NCBI GenBank assembly: GCA_017399105.1
Contig: JAFQEJ010000050.1
Coordinates: forward strand, 17,181 to 81,180
Direction of reading: 5' to 3'
DNA: 64,000 bases
Source of the DNA: Clostridia bacterium
GTDB lineage: Bacteria; Bacillota; Clostridia; Oscillospirales; CAG-272
In this document: piece after piece, positions 26,480-34,976 of the stretch
Position numbering within the stretch: position 1 is the stretch's first letter
How the letters are laid out: every line of letters starts with the position of its first letter
The notes under the pieces: generated by a model
The model's database searches: none
The model's input: only the letters and a program-made list of their open reading frames with translations
Told to the model about the DNA's origin: nothing
Position numbers and translations under genes: made by a program

Positions 26480-26512
26480 GACCGAACCTCCTGTGGAATT
26501 GATATCCAATAC

Positions 26513-26541
26513 ATTATATGCGATATTGTGCTGTGATTCAA
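26513..26541 (-). promoter_or_regulatory. Promoter of the PAS/winged-helix regulator
   Basis: Minus strand TTGAAT (26541-26536), 17-nt spacer, TATAAT (26518-26513), 33 nt before the ATG. Confidence 0.65.
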
Positions 26542-26649
26542 TGTACCAAATGAAAATTTTTTGGTAAGAATCGGGAGGGCGGTAACAGATTTTCCTGTTT
26601 ATCGTATTTGTTTATAATATCTAAATTATACTGTTCTTACTGTTTTTTA

Positions 26650-26678
26650 TTGACATCGAAAAGCATCTGTGTTATGAT
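26650..26678 (+). promoter_or_regulatory. Promoter of the SGNH-PHP operon
   Basis: TTGACA (26650-26655), 17-nt spacer, TATGAT (26673-26678), 37 nt before the ATG at 26716; ribosome site GGAAAGG. Confidence 0.65.
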
Positions 26679-26715
26679 GACATCAGGTAAATTCAATTAA
26701 GGAAAGGATAAAATT

Positions 26716-27588
26716 ATGGCTAAGCTTACAATAAATAAAATACTCGGATCTGCGGTTGCGGACAGTGTCTGCAAGATCTCAACCCCTGCACTTGCAAAGC
26801 TTGCAGCATCGGCATCTGATGTGAGCGCGATGCTCGATTATACTGCTGAGGACGGTATTATCGCTGTCTATGATGAAGCTTCCCATACCGTTTCCGTAGC
26901 CGCCGGAGATGAAAAGACCGAAATTAAGCTGGAATTTATTCCTTGTGCTCACCCCCATCCGATTGCAGAGAAGAGAATGGTTGAGCTCGACCCTGTTGCA
27001 ATTTCCGCGGAGAACGGAAAGATCGCGCTGATAGGAGACTCGCTTTTCAATAACTGGCAGACACCCGATGTGGATATGGGCATGCCGGGTGAGGTTTATA
27101 ATTACGGCGTGGGCGGATACTGCATCCCTAATCTGGATGAGCTGGTTGTGCCGCGCTATATCCTGCCGACCTCTCCTTCGGTGATTATTGTCCATGTGGG
27201 TATCAACGATATGTTCCAGGGTGGTGTGCCGCTGGAGACCTATCTTGCCGATGTGAAGGCTTTCTTTGAGAAGCTGCATACACAGCTTCCCGAGGCGAAA
27301 ATCTGCTTTCTTTCTATTGTACGTCCTACCGACATCGCACCTACTGTCAGCGGAATCGTAGGTCCCGAGGCGGATGCCAGACGGGATGCTATCGACAACG
27401 CAAATAAAACCATGGCTGCATACTGCGCTGAGCGTGAATGGGCGGCTTATCTGGATGCTGAGGCTGCCTACTGTGACGACAAGGGGCGCAGCAAAGTCGA
27501 GAATTTCGCCGGGGACGGCATTCACCTGCTTCCTCACGCTTATCCCGCATGGGGCAGAGCGATTGCAGAAGCACTTTTAAAGATCTGA
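26716..27588 (+). CDS. SGNH/GDSL-type hydrolase
   Basis: 290 aa, no signal peptide. Seen: block I IALIGDSLFNNW (catalytic Ser109), block II YGVGGY, block III VHVGINDMFQGG, and block V DGIHLLPHAY (Asp/His). An N-terminal extension of about 90 residues precedes the domain. Known: SGNH hydrolases include sugar-O-acetyl esterases (such as rhamnogalacturonan acetylesterases) and lipases. Inferred: cytoplasmic deacetylase of imported oligosaccharides. It is first in a four-gene plus-strand operon (26716-30521) with an unknown 581-aa protein, a PHP phosphoesterase and a small protein. Confidence 0.85.
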   Translation: MAKLTINKILGSAVADSVCKISTPALAKLAASASDVSAMLDYTAEDGIIAVYDEASHTVSVAAGDEKTEIKLEFIPCAHPHPIAEKRMVELDPVAISAENGKIALIGDSLFNNWQTPDVDMGMPGEVYNYGVGGYCIPNLDELVVPRYILPTSPSVIIVHVGINDMFQGGVPLETYLADVKAFFEKLHTQLPEAKICFLSIVRPTDIAPTVSGIVGPEADARRDAIDNANKTMAAYCAEREWAAYLDAEAAYCDDKGRSKVENFAGDGIHLLPHAYPAWGRAIAEALLKI

Positions 27589-27602
27589 CGGGAGGGGATA
27601 AT

Positions 27603-29348
27603 ATGCTTCATTTTAAGACGGAATTTGAGAAAGAACTCTTCGCGCTGGAGGTGCGCGCACTTGATGAAAAATATGATCCTGCGGTGCGTATGACGACCTC
27701 TTATCGTGGAAAGAACGGATACCACAGCAGACTTTCAGACTGTATGGTTCATGATATTCGCGGATCCTTCGATTATGCCTATCAGCTCCTCAACCGCGAC
27801 GGGGAAGGTGACCGCGAACGCGCACATGACATACTCTACCGTGTGATCGCCCTGCAGGATATGAACCCCGCTCGCAATACTTATGGCATTTGGCAGTATT
27901 ATCTCGAGGAAGATCTTGAGGAGATGAATCCTCCCGACTGGAACTGGGCGGATTTCAACGGCAAAGTGCTTCTCCAGATGCTGAATGAGCATGACAGCAA
28001 GCTTACCGAGGACATCAAAGCTCGCATGCGCGATTCGGTATGCCATGCCTGCCGTGCGATTATCAAGCGCAATGTGCAGCCGCACTATACCAATATCTCG
28101 GTAATGGGCGCTTATGTAACCCTTTATGCCGGTGAATTCATGGACAATGAGGAATTCTTCACCTACGGTAAGAACCGCCTCAAGGCACTCCATGCTTATA
28201 ACATGTCCCACGGAAGCTTCAGTGAGTTCAACAGCCCCACCTATACCTTTGTTTGTCTGGAAGATCTGTCGGCACTCAATCATGATATCAAGGATGAAGA
28301 GTGTAAGCAGCTTTCAACAGAGCTGATCGATCTTGCCTGGGAGACGGTCGCCCTTCACTATCATATCGCTTCGGGACAGATGGCAGGCCCTCATGATCGC
28401 GCGTATGCCTTCCTGCTGGCTGATTCTACCAAGCTTTCCATTGAGCGTGCTCTCGACTATCGCATCAGGCTGATTGGGGACTACAGTATATTCAATACCA
28501 AAAATATCGGAAATCTTCACTTTACGAGCGAGCTGACCTGCCCCGATAAATATATACCCTATTTTACCGAAGCTTCGGGGGAGCGTATTCTAGATCAGAC
28601 CTTTGCATCGGGACGCATGGCTTATACCTACATCAACGATGTTTATACCATCGGCAGTCTCCACCGTGAGTGCGCATGGAATCAGCACCGCAATGTTCTG
28701 GGCTATTTCGGCAGTGTGGATGCACCTGTCGCATTCAATCTCAAGTGTCTCCATGATGACTGGGATTACTGCTCAGCACTGATGGCAACGGTACAGGAGA
28801 AGGGAAGAACGCTCACTGCCACCGCATTTACTACTGACGGCGGCGATACCCATGTTTGTCTCGATATGGTGAAAAACGCCGCAATCAAAGCAAAGGATTT
28901 TCGCATTCGTGCTCTCTTTGAAGGAGCAGTGGAGTATCTTACCGCCGAGCAGGTTGGAGATGTATCCTTCCGCGTGACCGATACCAGAAATGGGCTTACT
29001 GTTTACATCGATTTCCCCTACGCTGTATTCGGCGATGCGCCTGTTAAGTTTGCTATCATCCGTGACAGTAACAAGCTTGGTATTGATGCAATCCTCTACT
29101 GCGGGGAGGAGACTGTAATTGACTTCGCGGCAATGAAGGAAGCGATGATTTTCACCGCCGTCGAATACAGCCTTGACGGAGTCCGCATGGCAGATGCAGC
29201 GATGAATATTGATGCCGAGGGAGAAAAAATTACAGGCAGCTTTGGCAATCTCACCGTAAAGATGAATCGGAAGCCGGATAAGGGCGGCATTGTCAGCAGA
29301 AGTGTTGAGCTTTTCCGCGGCGGCGAAGCTTATACTCCCGCATTTTGA
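27603..29348 (+). CDS. Large protein of unknown function, probable alpha/alpha-toroid fold
   Basis: 581 aa from the ATG at 27603, which has GGGAGGGG 5 nt upstream; the longer frame to 27549 lies in the previous gene. Seen: an N-terminal helical region with many paired helices and conserved-looking aromatic clusters (YGIWQYYLEED, PPDWNWADFN, QPHYTNISVMGAY, GSFSEFNSPTYT, AGPHDRAY), then a C-terminal beta-rich part (380-581). This two-part layout is that of heparinase-II/III-like and other toroid polysaccharide lyases or hydrolases, but I cannot name a family. There is no signal peptide, so it would be cytoplasmic. The Asn/His/Tyr-containing stretches near 175-290 are candidate active-site positions. 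It lies 14 nt after the SGNH gene. Confidence 0.7.
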   Translation: MLHFKTEFEKELFALEVRALDEKYDPAVRMTTSYRGKNGYHSRLSDCMVHDIRGSFDYAYQLLNRDGEGDRERAHDILYRVIALQDMNPARNTYGIWQYYLEEDLEEMNPPDWNWADFNGKVLLQMLNEHDSKLTEDIKARMRDSVCHACRAIIKRNVQPHYTNISVMGAYVTLYAGEFMDNEEFFTYGKNRLKALHAYNMSHGSFSEFNSPTYTFVCLEDLSALNHDIKDEECKQLSTELIDLAWETVALHYHIASGQMAGPHDRAYAFLLADSTKLSIERALDYRIRLIGDYSIFNTKNIGNLHFTSELTCPDKYIPYFTEASGERILDQTFASGRMAYTYINDVYTIGSLHRECAWNQHRNVLGYFGSVDAPVAFNLKCLHDDWDYCSALMATVQEKGRTLTATAFTTDGGDTHVCLDMVKNAAIKAKDFRIRALFEGAVEYLTAEQVGDVSFRVTDTRNGLTVYIDFPYAVFGDAPVKFAIIRDSNKLGIDAILYCGEETVIDFAAMKEAMIFTAVEYSLDGVRMADAAMNIDAEGEKITGSFGNLTVKMNRKPDKGGIVSRSVELFRGGEAYTPAF

Positions 29349-29367
29349 TTGAACAGGAAGGATATTC

Positions 29368-30081
29368 ATGTATTATTACGAAACGCATCTTCATACCAAG
29401 CCGGTCAGCAAATGTGCAAGAACCACCGTTCGTGAGACGCTCGAATTTTATAAAAGAATCGGCTATGATGGCGTATTTATCACCAATCATTTTCTTGACG
29501 GCAATATCGATGTAGATCACAGCCTTCCTTATGAAGATAAGATCAGCCACTATTTTTCCGATTATGAAGCGGGCGCTGCAATGGCAGAAGAGATTGGTAT
29601 CCGCGTTTTTGCGGGAGTGGAAACCTCCTATAAAGGTACCGATTTTCTTGTATACGGTCTTGATAAGGCATGGTATCTTGCCAATCCGCAGATTATGGAA
29701 ATGAAAAAGAAGGATCAACTTGCATTATTCATGGAGTGCGGTGCTCTTGTTATTCAGGCGCATCCCTACCGTGAGGCAGGTTATATCGATCACATCCGTC
29801 TTTTTCCCCGCAGTGTTCACGGCGTTGAGATAATCAATGCCTGCCGCACAGAACTTGAGAACGCTATGGCAAAGCATTATGCTGAGAGCTATGGTTTGAT
29901 CCCCTTTGCAGGCTCGGACAATCATGGAGGAATCGCACAACAAAATCTGGCGGGCATGTGCTCACAGACTCCGATTTCAGATGAGGCGGACTTTGTGAAG
30001 CGGATTCTTGCAGGGGAGATGAAGCTGTTTACCATGACACAGCAGGACGGAACTGTCTTATCAACTCTCTGTTTGGAATAA
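29368..30081 (+). CDS. PHP-domain metal-dependent phosphoesterase
   Basis: 237 aa. Seen: motif I ETHLHTKPVSKC (HxH metal ligands near residues 7-9), FITNHF, AGVETSYKG, VIQAHPYR and the final AGSDNHGG motif, all typical of polymerase-and-histidinol-phosphatase (PHP) domains. Known: PHP proteins hydrolyse phosphoesters such as histidinol phosphate, AMP-like or cyclic phosphates with two or three metals. Its place between two carbohydrate-related genes suggests a sugar-phosphate or nucleotide-linked substrate (inference). It starts 19 nt after the preceding gene with an AGGAAGG site. Confidence 0.82.
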   Translation: MYYYETHLHTKPVSKCARTTVRETLEFYKRIGYDGVFITNHFLDGNIDVDHSLPYEDKISHYFSDYEAGAAMAEEIGIRVFAGVETSYKGTDFLVYGLDKAWYLANPQIMEMKKKDQLALFMECGALVIQAHPYREAGYIDHIRLFPRSVHGVEIINACRTELENAMAKHYAESYGLIPFAGSDNHGGIAQQNLAGMCSQTPISDEADFVKRILAGEMKLFTMTQQDGTVLSTLCLE

Positions 30082-30092
30082 AAGGAGCGTAT

Positions 30093-30521
30093 ATGAAAAC
30101 AACGATGATCAAAAAGCAGGAGATTTCACTGTATTATCTGCATGACAGTAGAATTACTTCTATGAAAGCTGACGGTCATAAGCTGACACTCGAATTCGCT
30201 GATGGATATTCCTGTGTGGAAGCGCCGTATCACATCAAGGGCGGCATCGAGATCACCGGCGTTAATTGGCGGTTTTGCCGCATATATATGCTCGACTACA
30301 AGGATAAGGACCGCGGCAGATACGGCAGCTTCAGCGGAGAAAAGCTTTCGCTTCAGGAGTTTATCGAAAGGGAAGAGTTGTTCTATCTTGAAATTATGGA
30401 TGAGACTTATGCCATGAACCGGTGCTTTATGAATGGCTTTTACAGTGCAAAGGATCGATTCTGTGAGTTCTTCATGGAAATCCATTATGACGGTGATTTC
30501 AAATATATTATCGAACAATAA
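30093..30521 (+). CDS. Small conserved-looking protein, unknown function
   Basis: 142 aa, not recognised. Seen: a compact alternating-strand sequence (SRITSMKADGHKLTLEFADGY), a basic/aromatic middle (WRFCRIYMLDYKDKDRG) and an acidic C-terminal half with LEIMDETYAMN. No signal, no membrane helix, no cysteine motif. It starts 11 nt after the PHP gene with AAAGGAG, and a terminator follows, so it is the last gene of the 26716 operon. Confidence 0.7.
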   Translation: MKTTMIKKQEISLYYLHDSRITSMKADGHKLTLEFADGYSCVEAPYHIKGGIEITGVNWRFCRIYMLDYKDKDRGRYGSFSGEKLSLQEFIEREELFYLEIMDETYAMNRCFMNGFYSAKDRFCEFFMEIHYDGDFKYIIEQ

Positions 30522-30527
30522 TAAACA

Positions 30528-30559
30528 AGAGCTCGACACATGTGAATGCGTCGGGCTCT
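30528..30559. terminator. Hairpin between the convergent 30521 and 30567 ends
   Basis: AGAGCTCGAC (30528-30537) and GTCGGGCTCT (30550-30559) pair over 10 bp with one G-U, then GTTCATGTT. Confidence 0.65.
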
Positions 30560-30566
30560 GTTCATG

Positions 30567-31370
30567 TTAAGTATAAAAATCGTGACAGCCGATTTTGAAA
30601 GCATGCGTCCGATTTTCCACGATCCAGAAGCTGGTTGCCAGCGACTTGTCGAGGAAGTAGAGAATATCCTCCGATATACTGTAGCCGTCAAGTACAATCT
30701 TGGCTGCAATCATGCTGCTTTCTGTTGGCTCCATGTAGATGCTCTGATTGGCTACAGGTGTGAACTGCACGCCGTATTTACGGTCGAAGATAACCGAATA
30801 GATGGTATTCGGAAATTCCTCGCTTCTCACACGGTTGAGTACCACATTACCTACGGCAATCTGACCGATCAGTGGCTCTCCCCGGCTCTCAGCCGAAATG
30901 ATGCGGGACAGCCAATAGAGCTCATCAGCGTCATAATAGCTGCTGCCCGGCTCGATTATACTGCCGGTGGAGCGGTAGACTGCCTGTTCAGTATCACCGT
31001 TCCATGAGACTTCGCCGCCGAGCGCTTTCGCAAGCGGTCTGAGCGGTACATAAAGCTTGCCGTCAGAGATAAGCGGTGTTCGTTCCGAGTAGAGGTAGCG
31101 GCCGTTTGCGATCATGTAGCTGCCTCCTTCCACTGCGGTCAGAGACAGTGAATTGCCGCTCAGAAATGCGCTTTTCGATGCGGCATCCCATGTGGCTGTC
31201 GTCCCTGCAGCAAGCTCACCGAAGGAGCGGAGCGCCACATAGGTGGTATCCTCCACAAGCAGGCAGTCCTCGAAGAGTTGACCGTCCAGATCGACACTGA
31301 CTGCCGATACGGGGAGCATGGCGGCAAGGAACAGTCCCAGCGTGAGGAGAATGGCTTTTAAGTGTTTCAA
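30567..31370 (-). CDS. Cell-wall hydrolase (SleB/CwlJ-type Hydrolase_2) with copper-amine-oxidase-N/stalk domain
   Basis: 267 aa from a TTG at 31370. Seen: signal peptide (KHLKAILLTLGLFLAAMLPVSA), a stalk domain of the copper amine oxidase N-like type (TYVALRSFGEL...ATWDAASKSAFLSG, KLYVPLRPLAKALGGEVSWNGD), then the hydrolase domain LYWLSRIISAESRGEPLIGQIAVGNVVLNR (split by parts: YWLSRIISAESRGE, AVGNVVLNRV) with catalytic Glu in SAESRGE and a His/Asp/Phe end. Known: this domain family includes spore cortex-lytic transglycosylases. The ATG at 31421 overlaps the -10 box of the promoter, so it cannot lie on that transcript; the TTG has AAAGGA 9 nt upstream and begins exactly at the signal peptide. 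Confidence 0.85.
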   Translation of the reverse strand: MKHLKAILLTLGLFLAAMLPVSAVSVDLDGQLFEDCLLVEDTTYVALRSFGELAAGTTATWDAASKSAFLSGNSLSLTAVEGGSYMIANGRYLYSERTPLISDGKLYVPLRPLAKALGGEVSWNGDTEQAVYRSTGSIIEPGSSYYDADELYWLSRIISAESRGEPLIGQIAVGNVVLNRVRSEEFPNTIYSVIFDRKYGVQFTPVANQSIYMEPTESSMIAAKIVLDGYSISEDILYFLDKSLATSFWIVENRTHAFKIGCHDFYT

Positions 31371-31419
31371 TTGCAAAATCCTTTCTTTGTTTCTTTTTCT
31401 CAGTTTCACCTCCGTTTCC

Positions 31420-31448
31420 ATTGTACCACAGTGACCGAAAGGATTCAA
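31420..31448 (-). promoter_or_regulatory. Promoter of the cell-wall hydrolase
   Basis: Minus strand TTGAAT (31448-31443), 17-nt spacer, TACAAT (31425-31420). It overlaps an in-frame ATG and so helps decide the downstream TTG start. Confidence 0.6.
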
Positions 31449-31522
31449 TGCAAAAAATTTGGTAAGTGTGCGACGGATTTTGTTATAATTGAGACGGAAT
31501 TTGTCGTTGTATCCCAATCGAA

Positions 31523-31551
31523 TTGACTTTTTTCGATATGCGTGTTAAAAT
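31523..31551 (+). promoter_or_regulatory. Promoter of the GH3 gene
   Basis: TTGACT (31523-31528), 17-nt spacer, TAAAAT (31546-31551), 35 nt before the chosen ATG at 31587. Confidence 0.55.
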
Positions 31552-31586
31552 CAAAATATCATATTGTTTTGAAAGGCGGTACACTT

Positions 31587-33839
31587 ATGGAAAAATATAA
31601 AAATCCTTCCTTAACCCCGGAAGAGCGTGCACTCGATCTGCTCTCCAAGATGACGCTGGAGGAGAAGATCGCACAGATTAACATTATCCGTGGTGCTGAG
31701 TATGCTTATGAGAGTATGAAGCAGTTCACATGCACGGTAGAGGAGAACGATAACATTAATTTGGATAAGGTTCGTGAGACCGTAGGCAAGCGAGGAATCG
31801 GTTATGTGCATGATATTTATTCGGTTCCTCGAATTAAGAATCAGCTGCAGAAATTCCTTGTGGAAGAAACCCGTCTCGGCATTCCCTGCATTTTCACAGC
31901 CGAAGCTCTTCACGGCGTCAGCTTTGCCGGATGTTCGATTTTCCCGGTGCCGCTGACTCTGTCTCAGACCTTCAATCCCGAGCTTGTGCGTCAGATTGGC
32001 GACGGAATTGCAACCGAAACAAGAGCAATCGGCCATCATGAGATTTTAGCACCCAATCTGGATGTTGCCCGTGACCCCAGATGGGGCAGAACCGAGGAAA
32101 CCTTCGGTGAGGATACTTATCTCTCATCCGAAATGGCGGCTGCGATTATCTCGGGTGAACAGAAAGGTGATATTTCGAGAAACGACTCGGTTATCTGCGA
32201 ACCCAAGCACTACTGTGTTCACGGCATGCCCGAGGGAGGACTCAACTGCGCACCGGCAAGAGTTGGTCAGCGAGAGGTTGAAACCTGTTATCTCCCTGTT
32301 TTTGAGGCAGGCATCAAGCGCGGCGGTGCATACAATGTGATGGCTTGCTATAACAGCATTGACGGTGAGCTGGTTATGACAAGTGAGCATTATCTGAAGG
32401 AGGTGCTCAAGGAGCGTTTCGGACTGCGCGGTATTTCGAGAGCGGACTGGGGCGGTGTCATGCGCATTCTAAACACGCATCATATGACCCGCAGCAAGAG
32501 CGAAACAGTTCGCATGGCACTGTCGGGCGGTCTTGACATGCAGGGGTGTTGTGATATTCCTGCACGCGAATGGGAAGAAATAATATATTCACTGGTTGAA
32601 GAAGGAAAACTTGAAGCTGCGAAGATCGATGATTCGGTACTCCGCATACTCAAAATGAAGTTTGAACTGGGACTCTTTGAGAATCCCTATGCAGACGATG
32701 CGCTTCCCGAAAAGGTGATCCGCTGTGACAAGCATAAGGCGGTCTCGCTCAAAGCTGCAGAGCAGGCAATGGTACTTCTCAAAAATGACGGCACACTTCC
32801 TATGGGCGATAAATACAAAAAGATCGCGCTGATTGGTCCTTCCTCTGCGTCACAGAAGGTTGGCGGATATTCTTCTACTGTGCGCGGCTACAAGATCAAC
32901 TCGGTTTATGATGAGCTTAGGCTCCGTTATCCCGAGGCTGAGATTCACCAGTGTGACGGATGCGCAATCACTCACAATCACGGTGAGAGCGTGCATTATG
33001 TGGACGGACAGCCCCATCTCACCAAGATTGTCGATGCCGATATCGACGATATGATTGATGATGCAGTCAAGCTGGCAGCAGATGCTGACATTGCAGTTCT
33101 TGTCTGCGGCGACAATAATGTTACCAGCGGAGAGGGAGCTGACCGCTGCCATCTGATCCTTAACGGCCGTCAGCGTGAGTTGATTCTCAAGGTTGCGGCT
33201 ACCGGTACTCCTGTTGTTCTCGTTCTGGAGAACGGCAAGGCGGTCGATCTCTCCGAGGAAACCAAGGTCTGTGCATCCATTCTGGTGGCAGGCTTCGGCG
33301 GTGAATTCGGCGCTAAGGCGATTGTGGAGGTACTTTCGGGCGATATCAATCCTGCAGGACGCCTCTCGGTATCCTATCCCCGCGATGAAGGCATGCTCCC
33401 CTGTTATTATTCCAAGCTTCCCGGCGGAAGTAATGGCTATCTGGAGGGCGATACCTCTCCCTTGTATGCATTCGGTCACGGTTTGTCCTACACGAAGTTT
33501 GATTACTCCAACCTTTGCGTAACTCCTCTCGGCGGATACCGTCATGAGATACGATTTACCGTTACAAATGCAGGCGATATGGACGGAGATGAGGTGGCAC
33601 AGCTCTATGTGAATGATATCGACAGCAGTATTGTTACACCTATGAAGCTGCTTCGCAAGTTTGAGCGTATCTCGCTCAAGGCAGGTGAGAGCAGAGAGAT
33701 CTCCTTCGTTCTCGATTTTGATGATTTCAAGCTTCTTGGTCTCAACTGGAAGTGGAAGGTTGAGCCGGGCGATTTCGATATCATGGTCGGTGCATCCTCT
33801 TCGGATATCAGATTGAATCAGATTATAAATATCAGATAA
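31587..33839 (+). CDS. Glycoside hydrolase family 3 (beta-glucosidase/beta-xylosidase type)
   Basis: 750 aa, no signal peptide, so intracellular. The start at 31587 has GAAAGGCGG upstream; the frame open from 31542 lies across the promoter. Seen: N-terminal TIM barrel with LAPNLDVARDPRWGRTEETFGED (split: LDVARDPRWGR, EETFGEDTYL), KHYCVHG (Lys207-His208), nucleophile Asp287 in GISRADWGG; a sandwich domain with VCGDNNVTSGEGADR and AGRLSVSYP; and a C-terminal fibronectin-III-like domain (VTNAGDMDGDEVAQLYV). Known: retaining hydrolase removing terminal beta-D-glucose, xylose or related sugars. Exact sugar unclear. Single gene with strong terminator. Confidence 0.93.
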   Translation: MEKYKNPSLTPEERALDLLSKMTLEEKIAQINIIRGAEYAYESMKQFTCTVEENDNINLDKVRETVGKRGIGYVHDIYSVPRIKNQLQKFLVEETRLGIPCIFTAEALHGVSFAGCSIFPVPLTLSQTFNPELVRQIGDGIATETRAIGHHEILAPNLDVARDPRWGRTEETFGEDTYLSSEMAAAIISGEQKGDISRNDSVICEPKHYCVHGMPEGGLNCAPARVGQREVETCYLPVFEAGIKRGGAYNVMACYNSIDGELVMTSEHYLKEVLKERFGLRGISRADWGGVMRILNTHHMTRSKSETVRMALSGGLDMQGCCDIPAREWEEIIYSLVEEGKLEAAKIDDSVLRILKMKFELGLFENPYADDALPEKVIRCDKHKAVSLKAAEQAMVLLKNDGTLPMGDKYKKIALIGPSSASQKVGGYSSTVRGYKINSVYDELRLRYPEAEIHQCDGCAITHNHGESVHYVDGQPHLTKIVDADIDDMIDDAVKLAADADIAVLVCGDNNVTSGEGADRCHLILNGRQRELILKVAATGTPVVLVLENGKAVDLSEETKVCASILVAGFGGEFGAKAIVEVLSGDINPAGRLSVSYPRDEGMLPCYYSKLPGGSNGYLEGDTSPLYAFGHGLSYTKFDYSNLCVTPLGGYRHEIRFTVTNAGDMDGDEVAQLYVNDIDSSIVTPMKLLRKFERISLKAGESREISFVLDFDDFKLLGLNWKWKVEPGDFDIMVGASSSDIRLNQIINIR

Positions 33840-33845
33840 AATACG

Positions 33846-33883
33846 AAAACAGAAGCTGCGGCAATGGCTGCGGCTTCTGTTTT
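33846..33883 (+). terminator. Terminator of the GH3 gene
   Basis: AAAACAGAAGC (33846-33856) pairs with GCTTCTGTTTT (33873-33883), 11 bp, with inner GC pairs and a T-rich tail. Confidence 0.85.
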
Positions 33884-34003
33884 ACTTGTTTATTGAAAAA
33901 AGCATTTTAACAATTCTCAAACAAAACTTCATCATTTCAAAAATATCGCGGGAGTATAATATGCTCACAACAGACGAAAACAAGAGTAAAGGAGCATATT
34001 ACT

Positions 34004-34423
34004 ATGAATAACGAGAACAACATCAAGGAACTGAATGAACAGTTAGAGGCTTTTCTCAAGACAAAAGGAATCAGCGCGAAGTTTAAGCTTGCCATCGAGA
34101 ATATGACTGCTTCCGCAGAAGCACAGCATGCTGCTGACAAGGCAAGCTTTGAGGCAGTGAAGGCAAGATCTGCAGAGGAAAACAAGGATTTTGTGGAGTT
34201 TCTGCATACCAAAGGAATCAAAGCCAAGATCAGCCTTGTCGTAGAAAATATGAAAAAGGGCGCTGCGGAAGCCTCTGAGAAAACTGCCGCGCAGATTGAA
34301 AAGTCCAAAGCATATATTGCACAGCCCTATTCCGCAGAACTGCTTGCAGGTGAATTCAACGCATATCTTAAAGCGAAAGGACTGGAAGGCAGATACAGCA
34401 TTGTGATAACAGAAGATAAATAA
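34004..34423 (+). CDS. Small protein with three internal repeats, function unknown
   Basis: 139 aa. Seen: three copies of a short unit, LEAFLKTKGISAKFKLAIEN (14-33), VEFLHTKGIKAKISLVVEN (64-82) and FNAYLKAKGLEGRYSIVI (118-135), with spacing of about 50 residues; consensus F-L-x-x-KG[IL]-x-x-[KR]-[FIY]-x-[LI]. The linkers are Ala/Glu/Lys-rich and likely helical. No signal or membrane helix. I do not know the family. Expression looks good (AAAGGAG site, TATAAT at 33955-33960). It is followed by two small membrane-protein genes in the same direction. Confidence 0.75.
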   Translation: MNNENNIKELNEQLEAFLKTKGISAKFKLAIENMTASAEAQHAADKASFEAVKARSAEENKDFVEFLHTKGIKAKISLVVENMKKGAAEASEKTAAQIEKSKAYIAQPYSAELLAGEFNAYLKAKGLEGRYSIVITEDK

Positions 34424-34507
34424 GTGTCTGAATAATTAACAAATTATAAAAAATAAATACGGAAAAATATAAATATCCTACCGATATAATAAGAGAGGTA
34501 AATAATT

Positions 34508-34873
34508 ATGAACCGCAACGATCAGAATTTTATCGCACAGAACATTCGTGCACAGTATATGGCAAAGCAGACCACCGAGCTTGATGAGCTTCGCTCGCTT
34601 GATAACAAGGTGAAGCGCCCGGCAAATGCATTTGCATATACCTTTGGTGCCATCAGCTCGATTGTTATGGGATGCGGTATGAGCCTTGTGATGACCGATA
34701 TCGGCACAGCACTCGGGCTGGCGAACGGAATGGTTCCCGGAATCATCATTGGCGTGGTCGGCCTTGCTATGGCGCTGATCAACTATCCGATTTATAAAAA
34801 TATTCTTGCTTCACGCAAGAGCAAATATGCTGACCGCATCCTCGCTCTCACCGAAAAAATCATGAACAAGTAA
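34508..34873 (+). CDS. Small two-helix membrane protein of a conserved Clostridia family
   Basis: 121 aa. Seen: a soluble, charged N-terminus (NFIAQNIRAQYMAKQTTELDELRSLDNKVKRPA), two membrane helices (about 44-66 and 74-96, AMGSIV-like FGAISSIVMGCGMSLVM and GIIIGVVGLAMALINYP) and a basic C-terminus (SRKSKYADRILALTEKIMNK). From memory, homologues are often labelled 'dihydropteridine reductase'; nothing here supports that activity, so I call it a membrane protein of unknown role. A TATAAT lies close upstream (34485 region) and the ribosome site is GAGAGG. Confidence 0.78.
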   Translation: MNRNDQNFIAQNIRAQYMAKQTTELDELRSLDNKVKRPANAFAYTFGAISSIVMGCGMSLVMTDIGTALGLANGMVPGIIIGVVGLAMALINYPIYKNILASRKSKYADRILALTEKIMNK

Positions 34874-34976
34874 AGCGAATGCAGGTGGATATTGACATCA
34901 GACGTAATGCGCGGGACGGCAAGGATAATCAAATTCACAGATACATAAAAATACCACTTACATTGATATGAGCTGA

